A stretch of DNA of 7,150 nt from contig JAGRKY010000101.1 in NCBI GenBank assembly GCA_020442095.1, positions 1-7,150 of the forward strand, in the 5' to 3' direction. The translations under genes and the position numbers were made by a program. Position 1 is the first letter of the stretch; each line of letters opens with the position of its first letter. The stretch comes from Bauldia sp. Its GTDB lineage: Bacteria > Pseudomonadota > Alphaproteobacteria > Rhizobiales > Kaistiaceae. A model generated the notes under the pieces. That model made no database searches. It saw nothing but the letters and a program-made list of their open reading frames with translations, and was not told the origin of the DNA. This document shows, piece after piece, positions 1 through 6,594 of the stretch.

Positions 1-945
1 ATCGGCTGCGATCCCGACCAGCGCGAGATGATCTGGCAGGATCTGAAGCGCGAGGTCCGCGCCTACGATCACATGGGCCACGGCCCGATCGACATCGCGC
101 TCTGGGACCTGCAGGCGCGGCGGCTCGGCACGTCGGTTGCGGCGATGCTCGGCGCCTTCCGCACCCGGCTCCCGACCTATGCCAGCACCTATCACGGACA
201 GGACGAGCCGGGCGGCCTCGATACGCCCGAGGCTTTCGCCGACTATGCCGTCGCCTGCAAGGAGCACGGCTTCGCGGCTTTCAAGATTCACGGCTGGCAC
301 GACGGCGACGTGAAGCGGGAGACGAAGAGCCTGCTTGGCGTCCGCAAGGCGGTTGGCGACGACTTCCCGCTGATGATCGACCCGGCCTCGGAACTGAGGA
401 CGTGGCTCGATGCGCTGGCTGTCGGCCAGGCCTGCGACGAGGCCGGCTACGTCTGGTACGAGGATCCCTATCGCGACACCGGCGGGGCGATCGAAGGCCA
501 CAAGCGGCTCCGCGAGCGGCTGAAGACCCCGATGCTGGTCTGCGAGCATGTCCGCGGGCTTGAGGCCAAGGCGGCCTTCATCATGGCGGGCGGCGGCGAC
601 ATCATCCACGCCGATCCCGAATACGACATGGGGATCACCGGCGCGCTCAAGATCGCTCATTTCTGCCAGGCGCTCGGTCTCGACGTCCAGTATCACGCCT
701 GTGGCCCGGCCCACCGCGCCATCATGGCCGTGACGCCGAATACCCGCTTCTACGAGATGGCGCTGGTCGGCCCGGACATGCCGAATGTCGTGCCGCCGGT
801 CTATGACGCGAGCTATTCCGACCAGCCCGACGCTGTCGGCAAGGACGGTTGCGTCCCGGTCCCCGACGGGCCGGGCCTCGGCGTCGACTATGACTGGGAC
901 TTCATCGAGAAGAACGCGACCGATACGCTGACCTTCGGCGCCTGA
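1..945 (+). CDS. Enolase-superfamily (mandelate racemase/muconate lactonizing type) enzyme, 5' end outside window
   Basis: The frame is open from the first base, so the start lies upstream; 314 residues are visible. Most family members have about 370-400, so roughly the first 60-80 residues (part of the N-terminal capping domain) are missing. The (beta/alpha)7-beta barrel carries the expected acid residues: Mg2+ ligands Asp (379-381, in MIDPAS), Glu (460-462, in WYEDPY) and Glu (544-546, in VCEHVRG), then a probable Asp/His dyad, Asp at 613-615 (HADPEYDMG) and His at 694-696 (QYHACGPAH). The usual K-x-K of mandelate racemase is K-I-H here (283-291). Known family chemistry is Mg2+-assisted proton abstraction alpha to a carboxylate; with a His/Asp base, dehydration of a sugar acid is the likeliest reaction, by inference. 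Substrate cannot be assigned. The protein is presumably cytoplasmic. It faces the pentose phosphate operon tail to tail and need not share its role. Confidence 0.88.
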   Translation: MGCDPDQREMIWQDLKREVRAYDHMGHGPIDIALWDLQARRLGTSVAAMLGAFRTRLPTYASTYHGQDEPGGLDTPEAFADYAVACKEHGFAAFKIHGWHDGDVKRETKSLLGVRKAVGDDFPLMIDPASELRTWLDALAVGQACDEAGYVWYEDPYRDTGGAIEGHKRLRERLKTPMLVCEHVRGLEAKAAFIMAGGGDIIHADPEYDMGITGALKIAHFCQALGLDVQYHACGPAHRAIMAVTPNTRFYEMALVGPDMPNVVPPVYDASYSDQPDAVGKDGCVPVPDGPGLGVDYDWDFIEKNATDTLTFGA

Positions 946-953
946 AGCTGATC

Positions 954-991
954 GCGGGGGCCGGGGCCGGCGGCCGCCTCTCCCGCTTTCC
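954..991 (+). terminator. Possible intrinsic terminator between convergent genes
   Basis: Nine bases after the stop of the plus-strand gene, GCGGGGG (954-960) can pair with CTCCCGC (980-986), seven pairs with one G-U. The loop region contains further GC-rich self-complementarity (a perfect 10-base palindrome at 969-978). The stem is followed by TTTCC (987-991), a weak T-tract for the plus strand. No T-run follows on the minus strand, so it is less convincing as the end of the operon. The assignment is from pairing by eye; no folding energy was computed. Confidence 0.42.
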
Positions 992-1708
992 TCAGGCGAC
1001 GATGCCGTCCTTCTCCCACAGGCGGAAGCCGCCCTTGAAGGCGTTGGCGTTGTCGCCGCGACGGCAGGCGGGCGGCAGCTTGTCGAGCAGGCGGACGTTG
1101 CCACCGCCGATCACTACATAGTCGGGCTCGGTGGCAGCTTTCAGCAGCCCGACCACGTCGAAGACCTCCTTCCGCCACTTCTTCTTGCCGAGGCGCTTCA
1201 GACCGGCATTGCCGACATAATCCTCGAAGCTGCGGTGCTTCTTGTAGGGGAGATGCGCGAGCTCCATTGGCTGCGCGATCTTGTCGACGATCAGCGCGGT
1301 GCCGAGCCCCGTGCCGAGGCCGATGAACAGCATGCGTCGGCCCTCGTAGCTGCCGATCGCCTGCAACAGGGCATCGTTGACGACCTTCACCGGGCGACCG
1401 AAGGCTGTCTGGAAGTCGAAGCCGACCCAGCCCCTGCCGAGGTGGGCGGGGTCGAGTATTGGCCGGTTGTGGAGGACGGGACCCGGATAGCCGATCGCGA
1501 CCACGTCATAGTCCCAGCCTTCGGCGAGCTTTCTGACCTTTGCGACCATCTCTTCGGCCGTCATCTCGGGGCCGGATTCGACCTGGCGACTGGCACGCCG
1601 GCCGGTAGCGAGGATCTTGACGTGAGTGCCGCCGATATCGACCACCAGAACCTTCCGCGTCTCCGCCAAAGCCTTTCTCGGCGCGCGTGAAGTCGTTGTC
1701 CTAGCCAT
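992..1708 (-). CDS. ppgK: ROK-family kinase, probable polyphosphate glucokinase
   Basis: This protein (238 residues from the chosen start) probably phosphorylates glucose to glucose 6-phosphate with polyphosphate and possibly ATP, feeding zwf in the same operon. Visible motifs are the N-terminal phosphate loop DIGGTHVK (residues about 24-31), a catalytic Asp in VVNDALL (about 112), a second phosphate loop IGLGTGLGTA (about 129-138), and ELAHLPY (about 149-155). The Cys-rich zinc site of ordinary ROK glucokinases and repressors is absent, and there is no N-terminal DNA-binding domain. Both points and the 240-residue size fit the PPGK branch. It is the last gene of the operon and overlaps the end of pgl by 8 bases (ATGGCTAG), suggesting coupled translation. 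An ATG six bases earlier (1712-1714) is possible, but GGAGG at 1717-1721 is only 2 bases from it and 8 from the chosen start. The phosphate donor is inferred from family resemblance. Confidence 0.78.
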   Translation of the reverse strand: MARTTTSRAPRKALAETRKVLVVDIGGTHVKILATGRRASRQVESGPEMTAEEMVAKVRKLAEGWDYDVVAIGYPGPVLHNRPILDPAHLGRGWVGFDFQTAFGRPVKVVNDALLQAIGSYEGRRMLFIGLGTGLGTALIVDKIAQPMELAHLPYKKHRSFEDYVGNAGLKRLGKKKWRKEVFDVVGLLKAATEPDYVVIGGGNVRLLDKLPPACRRGDNANAFKGGFRLWEKDGIVA

Positions 1709-2399
1709 CGTCATTTCCTCCCGTCGCCGCCTTGTCCGCCATCACGGTCATGTTCGGTGCCGTCAGGCGCCCCGCCGGTATCGCGGGGTCGTGGCGTTGC
1801 AGCTTCTTCAATGCGTCGACCTTTTCCGCGCCGGTGACGACGAAGAGGATTTCCGCCGCGTTGTCGAGCACCGGATAGGTCAGCGTCATCCGCGGGTGCC
1901 CCTGGTAGGGGAGCGTGGTCGCGACCCATCGATCGCGCACGCCGAGCACCGGATCGTCCGGAACCAGCGACGCCGTATGGCCGTCGGGGCCAAGGCCGAG
2001 ATGGACGAGGTCGAGGCGCGGCGGCGCGCCGGCCATCGCCTCGAGCGTGCGGGCATAGGCGGCGGCGCCCGCATCGAGGTCCGGGGCGTCCACCGGCATG
2101 GCATGGACATTCGCCGCCGCGATGGGAACCCGGGAGAGCAGACTCTGCCTCAGGTGGAAAAGGTTGCGGTCGGGGCTGTCGGTGGCGGCGACCCGCTCGT
2201 CGACCTGGAAGACCGCAATCTTCTCCCAGGGAAGGTCCTCCTTCGCCAGCATGGCAAGCATGATCCACGGCGTATGGCCGCCGCTGACGGCCAGCGTGAA
2301 CTGGTCCCTGGCCACGATCGCCTCGCGGGCGGCTTCGGCGATTCTGGTCGCGCCCGCCTGCGCGACAGTCTCGGCATCGCTGAAGACGTCGACCTGCAT
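1701..2399 (-). CDS. pgl: 6-phosphogluconolactonase
   Basis: This is a DevB/SOL-type lactonase of 232 residues, the usual family length. It hydrolyses 6-phosphoglucono-1,5-lactone from zwf to 6-phosphogluconate for gnd, in the cytoplasm. Visible family motifs are the sugar-phosphate binding SGGHTP (39-44), the VDER segment (66-69) that follows a hydrophobic strand, and the signature GLGPDGHTASL (135-145) with the active-site His at 141. The ATG start directly follows the TAG stop of the upstream histidine phosphatase (TAGATG, no intervening base), and GAGG at 2405-2408 lies 5 bases before it. The gene end overlaps ppgK by 8 bases. This packing indicates coupled translation within one transcript. 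Its role next to zwf and gnd is fully consistent with the motif-based call. Nothing is broken or missing. Confidence 0.96.
   Translation of the reverse strand: MQVDVFSDAETVAQAGATRIAEAAREAIVARDQFTLAVSGGHTPWIMLAMLAKEDLPWEKIAVFQVDERVAATDSPDRNLFHLRQSLLSRVPIAAANVHAMPVDAPDLDAGAAAYARTLEAMAGAPPRLDLVHLGLGPDGHTASLVPDDPVLGVRDRWVATTLPYQGHPRMTLTYPVLDNAAEILFVVTGAEKVDALKKLQRHDPAIPAGRLTAPNMTVMADKAATGGNDDG
1717..1721 (-). promoter_or_regulatory. Ribosome binding site of ppgK
   Basis: GGAGG on the minus strand lies inside the last codons of pgl. Its spacing is 8 bases to the ATG at 1706-1708 but only 2 to the ATG at 1712-1714, so it decides in favour of the downstream start. Confidence 0.6.
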
Positions 2400-2990
2400 C
2401 TAGACCTCGACCAGATGGCTGTTCTGGTTCCAGCGGATGATGACGCGATATTCGTGCTCGAAGCCGAGGACGCTGACGGTCGCCGTGCCGAGCGCGAAGA
2501 GCTGGCCGTCCGCCGCCGGCAGGCCGAGCCAGCGGGCGGTCAGGATGCGCAGGATATGGGCGTGGGCGAAGAGCGCCACGTCGCCGTCGGTGGCGAGTGC
2601 CCTGGCGATCACCCGGTCCGCTCTTTCGCCGACGTGTTCGACGGTCTCGCCGTTGGGCACGCCATCCTTCCACAGCATCCAGCCGGGTCGCTGCTTGCGG
2701 ATGTCGACCGTCTTGCGGCCTTCGTAGTTGCCGTAGTCCCATTCCATCAGGTCGTCGTCGATCTGCGCGCCGTTGGCGTAGCCGGCGAGCCGGCAGGTCT
2801 CCACCGCGCGGATCAGCGGGCTCGACAGGACGAGCGCGAAGGGCCGTCCACGGAGCCGTTTGCCGATCGCCTTGGCACGCGCTTCGCCGGCCTTGTTCAA
2901 CGGCAGGTCGGTGCGCCCCGTATGGCGGCCCGATGCGCTCCAGTCGGTCTCGCCATGACGGAAAAGCCAGAGTTCCTGATGCTCGGCCAA
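2400..2990 (-). CDS. Histidine phosphatase (phosphoglycerate mutase-like) family protein
   Basis: This 196-residue protein belongs to the histidine phosphatase superfamily. The phosphorylated His is His12 in LFRHGET (residues 9-15). Arg61 in SSPLIRA is the second phosphate-binding Arg, the segment EWDYGNYEG (83-91) supplies the acid residue, and FAHAHILRI (141-149) supplies the second catalytic His (143). It has no signal peptide or membrane segment, so it is cytoplasmic. The fold is secure but the substrate is not: phosphoglycerate mutase activity is unlikely at this size and pattern, and a sugar-phosphate or bisphosphate phosphatase is plausible (yeast Shb17, a sedoheptulose-1,7-bisphosphatase, belongs to this superfamily). 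Location between zwf and pgl suggests a sugar-phosphate role, by inference. It begins with TTG; no ATG or GTG occurs close by in frame, the RHGE motif must be included, and AGAGG lies 7 bases upstream. It starts 16 bases after zwf and abuts pgl. Confidence 0.88.
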   Translation of the reverse strand: MAEHQELWLFRHGETDWSASGRHTGRTDLPLNKAGEARAKAIGKRLRGRPFALVLSSPLIRAVETCRLAGYANGAQIDDDLMEWDYGNYEGRKTVDIRKQRPGWMLWKDGVPNGETVEHVGERADRVIARALATDGDVALFAHAHILRILTARWLGLPAADGQLFALGTATVSVLGFEHEYRVIIRWNQNSHLVEV

Positions 2991-2997
2991 CGCTTCG

Positions 2998-3002
2998 CCT
3001 CT
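2998..3002 (-). promoter_or_regulatory. Ribosome binding site supporting a TTG start of the histidine phosphatase gene
   Basis: AGAGG on the minus strand sits in the 16-base gap after zwf, 7 bases before the TTG at 2988-2990. The next in-frame Met is residue 82, well past the catalytic RHGE, so the TTG start is needed to give a functional protein. Confidence 0.55.
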
Positions 3003-3006
3003 GGGG

Positions 3007-4383
3007 TCAGGGCTTCGGATCGACCCAGCCGTGCGGCGGAGCGAGTCCCTTCAGCGCTTCCTCCGGGCCCCAGGTGCCCGGCTTGTAAGGATGCACCGGC
3101 ACCGCGTCGCCGAGGATCGGATCAACGATCCGCCAGGCGATCTCGCTCGCGTCCTGCCGGGTGAAGAGGGAATCGTCGCCGTCGAGGGCATCGCCGATCA
3201 GCCGCTCATAGGGCTCCATCTCGTCCCTGACGTCGTCGCGGGCGATGAGTTCGAACTGCTCTCCCTTCATCGCTTCGCCCGGCGCCTTCTTGCGCGAGCC
3301 GATCGCGATGGCGACCTCCGGACTGAGGCGGAAGCGGACATAGTTCGACTGCCCGTCGAGATGCTCGCCAAAGGAATCGAGCGGCGGACGGTGGAGGCGG
3401 ACGACCACCTCGGTCGCGTGCACCGGCAGATTCTTGCCGGCGCGAATGTAGAAGGGCACGCCCTGCCACCGCCAGGAATCGACGAAGAGCCGGACGGCGG
3501 CGAAGGTCTCCACCGTCGAATCCTTGGCGACGCCGGGCTCGTCGCGATAGCCCTCGAACTGGCCGCGGACGACGTCACTTACATCAAGCGGCCGGATCGC
3601 CTTGAAGACCTTGACCTTCTCGTCGATCAGGCCGGCGTCGAAGTCGCCCGCCGGGGCCTCCATCGCGAGAATGACGAGGACGTTCATCAGATGGTTCTCG
3701 ATGACGTCGCGAATGCAGCCGACCTCGTCGTAGAAATGGCCGCGCCCCTGCACGCCGAAATCCTCGGCCATGGTGACCTGGACGCTTTCGACATAGTTGC
3801 GGTTCCAGATCGGCTCCAGGTAGGAGTTGGCGAAGCGGAAATAGAGCAGGTTCTGGACCGCTTCCTTGCCGAGATAGTGATCGATCCGGAAGATCGAGGC
3901 TTCGTCGAAGGCAAGATGGAGGATGCGGTTCAGCCACTGGGCGGAGGAAAGGTCCCGTCCAAACGGCTTCTCGACCATCAGCCGGGCGCCCGCGGCGCAT
4001 TCCGACTGCTGCAGGCCCTGCACCACGGTCTCGAACATGCTCGGCGGAATGGCGAGGTAGTGGAGCGGCCGACCGGCGCCGTCGAGCGCTTCCCGCAGGT
4101 GCTCGAAGGTCTTCGCGTTGCGATAGTCGCCGCTGACATAGCGCATCAGGTCGGCGAGCTTCTTGAACACCTTCTCATCGACCTTGCCCTTATCGTCCTT
4201 GATACCGTCGTGGGCGCGGGCGATGAGCTGGTCGAGCGTCCAGTCATCGAAGGCGACGCCGACCACCGGCACGTCGAGCATCCCCCGGCGCACCATGGAA
4301 TAGAGCGAGGGGAAGATCTTCTTGTGGGCGAGATCGCCGGTCGCACCGAACAGCACCAGCGCATCGGATTTGAGTGGTTTCAT
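3007..4383 (-). CDS. zwf: Glucose-6-phosphate dehydrogenase
   Basis: This 458-residue enzyme oxidises glucose 6-phosphate to 6-phosphogluconolactone, the entry step of the oxidative pentose phosphate pathway. In order: the dinucleotide fold with [12 protein letters not shown] (11-22); EKPFGRD (138-144); the family signature RIDHYLGKE (166-174) that binds the substrate phosphate; the probable catalytic base His231 in RDVIENHLM (225-233); and IRAGKNLP (313-320). The length is at the short end of the 450-510 range, but both domains are complete. At the position that in NADP-using enzymes usually holds Arg (Arg46 of the Leuconostoc enzyme), this protein reads GVAFDDW (42-48), with Phe45 then Asp46, hinting at NAD+ use. 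The ATG at 4381-4383 gives the expected N-terminus; the frame stays open further upstream but that stretch has no family similarity and overlaps gnd. No clear Shine-Dalgarno sequence precedes the start. It follows gnd after 50 bases. Confidence 0.96.
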   Translation of the reverse strand: MKPLKSDALVLFGATGDLAHKKIFPSLYSMVRRGMLDVPVVGVAFDDWTLDQLIARAHDGIKDDKGKVDEKVFKKLADLMRYVSGDYRNAKTFEHLREALDGAGRPLHYLAIPPSMFETVVQGLQQSECAAGARLMVEKPFGRDLSSAQWLNRILHLAFDEASIFRIDHYLGKEAVQNLLYFRFANSYLEPIWNRNYVESVQVTMAEDFGVQGRGHFYDEVGCIRDVIENHLMNVLVILAMEAPAGDFDAGLIDEKVKVFKAIRPLDVSDVVRGQFEGYRDEPGVAKDSTVETFAAVRLFVDSWRWQGVPFYIRAGKNLPVHATEVVVRLHRPPLDSFGEHLDGQSNYVRFRLSPEVAIAIGSRKKAPGEAMKGEQFELIARDDVRDEMEPYERLIGDALDGDDSLFTRQDASEIAWRIVDPILGDAVPVHPYKPGTWGPEEALKGLAPPHGWVDPKP

Positions 4384-4433
4384 CGGGACATGCTGCCAGT
4401 CGGTTCGGGGAGTGGCGTCAAAGCTTGGCCGTG

Positions 4434-5447
4434 TCAGGCCTTCTTCTCGAGATGGCCGCCGAATTCGAATCGCATCGCCGACATCAGCTTGTCGGCGAAG
4501 TCGGCTTCGCCGCGCGAGGCAAAGCGCGAGTAGAGGGCCGACGACAGGACGGGTGCGGGCACCGCCTCGTCGATCGCCGCCTTGATCGTCCAGCGACCTT
4601 CGCCGGAATCCGAGACGCGGCCGGCATAATTGGCGAGCTGCGGATCGTCGACCAGCGCCTGGGCGGTGAGGTCGAGGAGCCACGAGCCGATGACGCTGCC
4701 CCGCCGCCAGACCTCGGCGACGTCCGGGATGTTGATGTCGAACTGGTAGTATTCAGGCTCGCGCAGCGGCGTCGTCTCGGCGTCGACGTCGTGCTTGCGC
4801 TTGCCGATATTGGCGCTTTCCAGGATGTTCATCCCTTCGGCATAGGCGGCCATGATGCCGTATTCGATGCCGTTATGGACCATCTTGACGAAGTGGCCGG
4901 CGCCGGTCGGGCCGCAATGCAGGTAGCCGTGCTCGGCGGTGCCGCCGAGCTTTTCGCGGCCGGGCGTGCGCGGCGCAGAATCGATCTTCGGCGCCAGCGA
5001 CGCGAAGACGGCATCGAGATGCTGCACGGCCTCGTCGGGACCGCCGATCATCTGGCAGAAGCCGCGCTCCAGCCCCCAGACGCCGCCGCTCGTCCCGACA
5101 TCGACGTAATGGACGCCGCTCGGCGCCAGCCGCTTGGCGCGATCGATGTCGTCGCGATAGTAGGAATTGCCGCCGTCGACGATCATGTCGCCCTTTTCCA
5201 TCAGGCCGGAAAGCTGGCCAAGCGTTTCCTCGACGACGCCGGCCGGAACCATCATCCATGCGGCGCGCGGCTTGGTCAGCTTGGCTACGAAATCCTCCAT
5301 CGACGTTGCGCCGATGGCGCCTTCGCCGACGAGCTGTTTGACCGCATCGGGGCTCACGTCGAAGACGACGCATTCGTGTCCGTCGCGCATCAGCCGGCGG
5401 ACCATGTTGGCGCCCATCCGGCCGAGTCCGATCATCCCGAGTTGCAT
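4434..5447 (-). CDS. gnd: 6-phosphogluconate dehydrogenase (decarboxylating), short form
   Basis: It converts 6-phosphogluconate to ribulose 5-phosphate and CO2 with reduction of a nicotinamide cofactor. At 337 residues it is the short, tetrameric type found in some bacteria, unlike the 470-residue form of E. coli. The Rossmann loop GLGRMG (7-12) begins the cofactor domain; strand 2 ends in VVFD with Asp30, where NADP-specific forms have Asn-Arg-Thr/Ser, so NAD+ is probably accepted or preferred. The substrate segment [12 protein letters not shown] (118-129) and the catalytic group Lys188, His191-Asn192 and Glu195 ([12 protein letters not shown]) are all present. The helical C-terminal domain is intact ([20 protein letters not shown] about 239-258). 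AAGGA at 5458-5462 lies 10 bases before the ATG. It follows tal after 56 bases and precedes zwf. Some relatives with the same short form are known to favour NAD+; here that is inferred from residue 30. Confidence 0.95.
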   Translation of the reverse strand: MQLGMIGLGRMGANMVRRLMRDGHECVVFDVSPDAVKQLVGEGAIGATSMEDFVAKLTKPRAAWMMVPAGVVEETLGQLSGLMEKGDMIVDGGNSYYRDDIDRAKRLAPSGVHYVDVGTSGGVWGLERGFCQMIGGPDEAVQHLDAVFASLAPKIDSAPRTPGREKLGGTAEHGYLHCGPTGAGHFVKMVHNGIEYGIMAAYAEGMNILESANIGKRKHDVDAETTPLREPEYYQFDINIPDVAEVWRRGSVIGSWLLDLTAQALVDDPQLANYAGRVSDSGEGRWTIKAAIDEAVPAPVLSSALYSRFASRGEADFADKLMSAMRFEFGGHLEKKA

Positions 5448-5503
5448 GGTTCCGCTTTCCTTCCCGGTGGTGCGATTGTCGTTCCCCGGCTATGCGGCCG
5501 GTG

Positions 5504-6583
5504 TCAGGCTGCGAGCGCCTTGGCCTTGTCCTCGATGCTGGCAAGCAGCTTGCTGAACGAGTCGATGAAGGAGTCGCGCCCGGCGATCTGCAGCTCGGCG
5601 GCGAGCGCGTCGACATCAACCCCGGCCTTGGTGATCTCGGCGATCGTCGCCTCGGCATCGCCGCCATCCGGCGACAGGACGCCGTCGAGCTTGCCGTGGT
5701 CGCCGAAGGCCAGCAGCGTCGCTTCGGGCATGGTGTTGACCGTGTTGCCGGCCGCGAGCTCCGTCACATAGAAGGTGTCGGGGAGGCGCGGGTCCTTGGC
5801 GCTGGTGCTCGCCCAGAGCAGCCGCTGCGGCGATGCGCCGGCCGCGGCAAGCGTCTTCCAGCGGTCCGACGCGAGCAGGTCGCAATAGGCCTTGAAGCTG
5901 CGCTTGCCGATCGCGACGCCGAGCTTGTTGTGGAGCTCTGCCGGCAGCTTCGGCGAGGCGGCCGCGTCCCAACGCGAGATGAACAGCGAGGCGACGGAGG
6001 CGATGGCGAGCGGCTGCCCGGCTTCGAGCCGGCGCTCGAGCCCGCGCATATAGGCCTCGGCCGCGTCGACGTAATGCTCGCGCGAGAACAACAGCGTGAC
6101 GTTGATCGGCACGCCGGCGGCGATCAGTTCCTCGATCGCGACGACGCCGGCCTTGGTGCCGGGCACCTTGATCAGCACGTTCGGCCGGGCGGCTTCCTTG
6201 TGCAGCTCCTTGGCCTGGTTGATCGTTCCTTCGGTATCATCGGCGAGGGTCGGCGAAACCTCGAGCGAGACATAGCCGTCGATCCCGCCGGTCGCGTCGT
6301 GGATGGGGCGAAAGAGATCGGCCGCGGCGGTGATGTCCTCCATCGCCACCTCGAAGAACAGCCGCTCCACCGGCAGCTTCTTCGCCAGCCGGCTGCTGAT
6401 CGCCTGATCGTAGTCGGCGCTGCCGCTGATCGCATGCTGGAAGATGGTCGGGTTCGAGGTAAGGCCGGTGACCGAGAGGTCGGAGATGTACCGGGCAAGC
6501 GTTCCGCTATCGAGAAGCTCGCGGCGGATGTTGTCGAGCCAGATGCTCTGTCCGAGATCGTGCAGGTCCTTCAACGGATTCAT
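5504..6583 (-). CDS. tal: Transaldolase (stand-alone)
   Basis: Transaldolase moves a dihydroxyacetone unit between sedoheptulose 7-phosphate and glyceraldehyde 3-phosphate, linking pentose phosphates to fructose 6-phosphate. The 359-residue length matches the bacterial type of about 360-380 residues. Motifs fit: Asp18 in SIWLDNI (13-19), VTGLTSNPTIF (38-48), Glu108 in YVSLEVSP (104-111), the Schiff-base Lys139 in NVLIKVPGT (135-143), NVTLLFS (161-167) and SVASLFISRWD (196-206). In several alphaproteobacteria tal is fused to phosphoglucose isomerase; here the reading frame stops after the transaldolase domain, with a 56-base gap before gnd. Translation starts at ATG 6581-6583, only 9 bases after the tkt stop, and the GAGGT ribosome site overlaps that stop codon, so translation is probably coupled to tkt. 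Cytoplasmic. Confidence 0.96.
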   Translation of the reverse strand: MNPLKDLHDLGQSIWLDNIRRELLDSGTLARYISDLSVTGLTSNPTIFQHAISGSADYDQAISSRLAKKLPVERLFFEVAMEDITAAADLFRPIHDATGGIDGYVSLEVSPTLADDTEGTINQAKELHKEAARPNVLIKVPGTKAGVVAIEELIAAGVPINVTLLFSREHYVDAAEAYMRGLERRLEAGQPLAIASVASLFISRWDAAASPKLPAELHNKLGVAIGKRSFKAYCDLLASDRWKTLAAAGASPQRLLWASTSAKDPRLPDTFYVTELAAGNTVNTMPEATLLAFGDHGKLDGVLSPDGGDAEATIAEITKAGVDVDALAAELQIAGRDSFIDSFSKLLASIEDKAKALAA

Positions 6584-6589
6584 GGTTCC

Positions 6590-6594
6590 ACCTC
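6590..6594 (-). promoter_or_regulatory. Ribosome binding site of tal, overlapping the tkt stop codon
   Basis: GAGGT on the minus strand lies 6 bases before the tal ATG and includes two bases of the tkt stop (TGAGGTGG). A ribosome finishing tkt would be placed on this site, which points to translational coupling. Confidence 0.6.

Noticed and set aside
1711..2742. Minus-strand open frame of about 343 residues overlapping pgl and the phosphatase
   Set aside because: It is Arg/Pro/Gly-rich shadow sequence in another frame of two genes that carry intact catalytic motifs.
4384..4683. A longer zwf reading from 4683
   Set aside because: The extra 100 residues are low-complexity Arg-rich sequence lying over the gnd coding end, and the family N-terminus begins just after the ATG at 4383.
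5448..5503. Possible riboswitch, attenuator or internal promoter in the tal-gnd gap
   Set aside because: The 56 bases show no convincing hairpin with a T-run and no -35/-10 pair; it is too short for a known riboswitch.
4431..5509. Repeated GTGTCAGGC at the ends of gnd and tal
   Set aside because: The nine-base match spans each gene's stop codon in Ala-rich C-termini and looks like coincidence.
1626..5771. Very long plus-strand open frames (about 1626-3164, 3031-4533 and 4374-5771) opposite the operon
   Set aside because: Their translations are rich in Arg, Asp, Val and Ala with no recognisable domain. They run across several gene boundaries and lie exactly opposite genes with clear motifs. 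This is the usual result of GC-rich codon bias leaving the complementary frame open.
5445..6589. Identical nine bases GGAACCATG at the starts of gnd and tal
   Set aside because: A nine-base match around start codons in a GC-rich genome is not convincing as a regulatory element, and the other genes do not share it.
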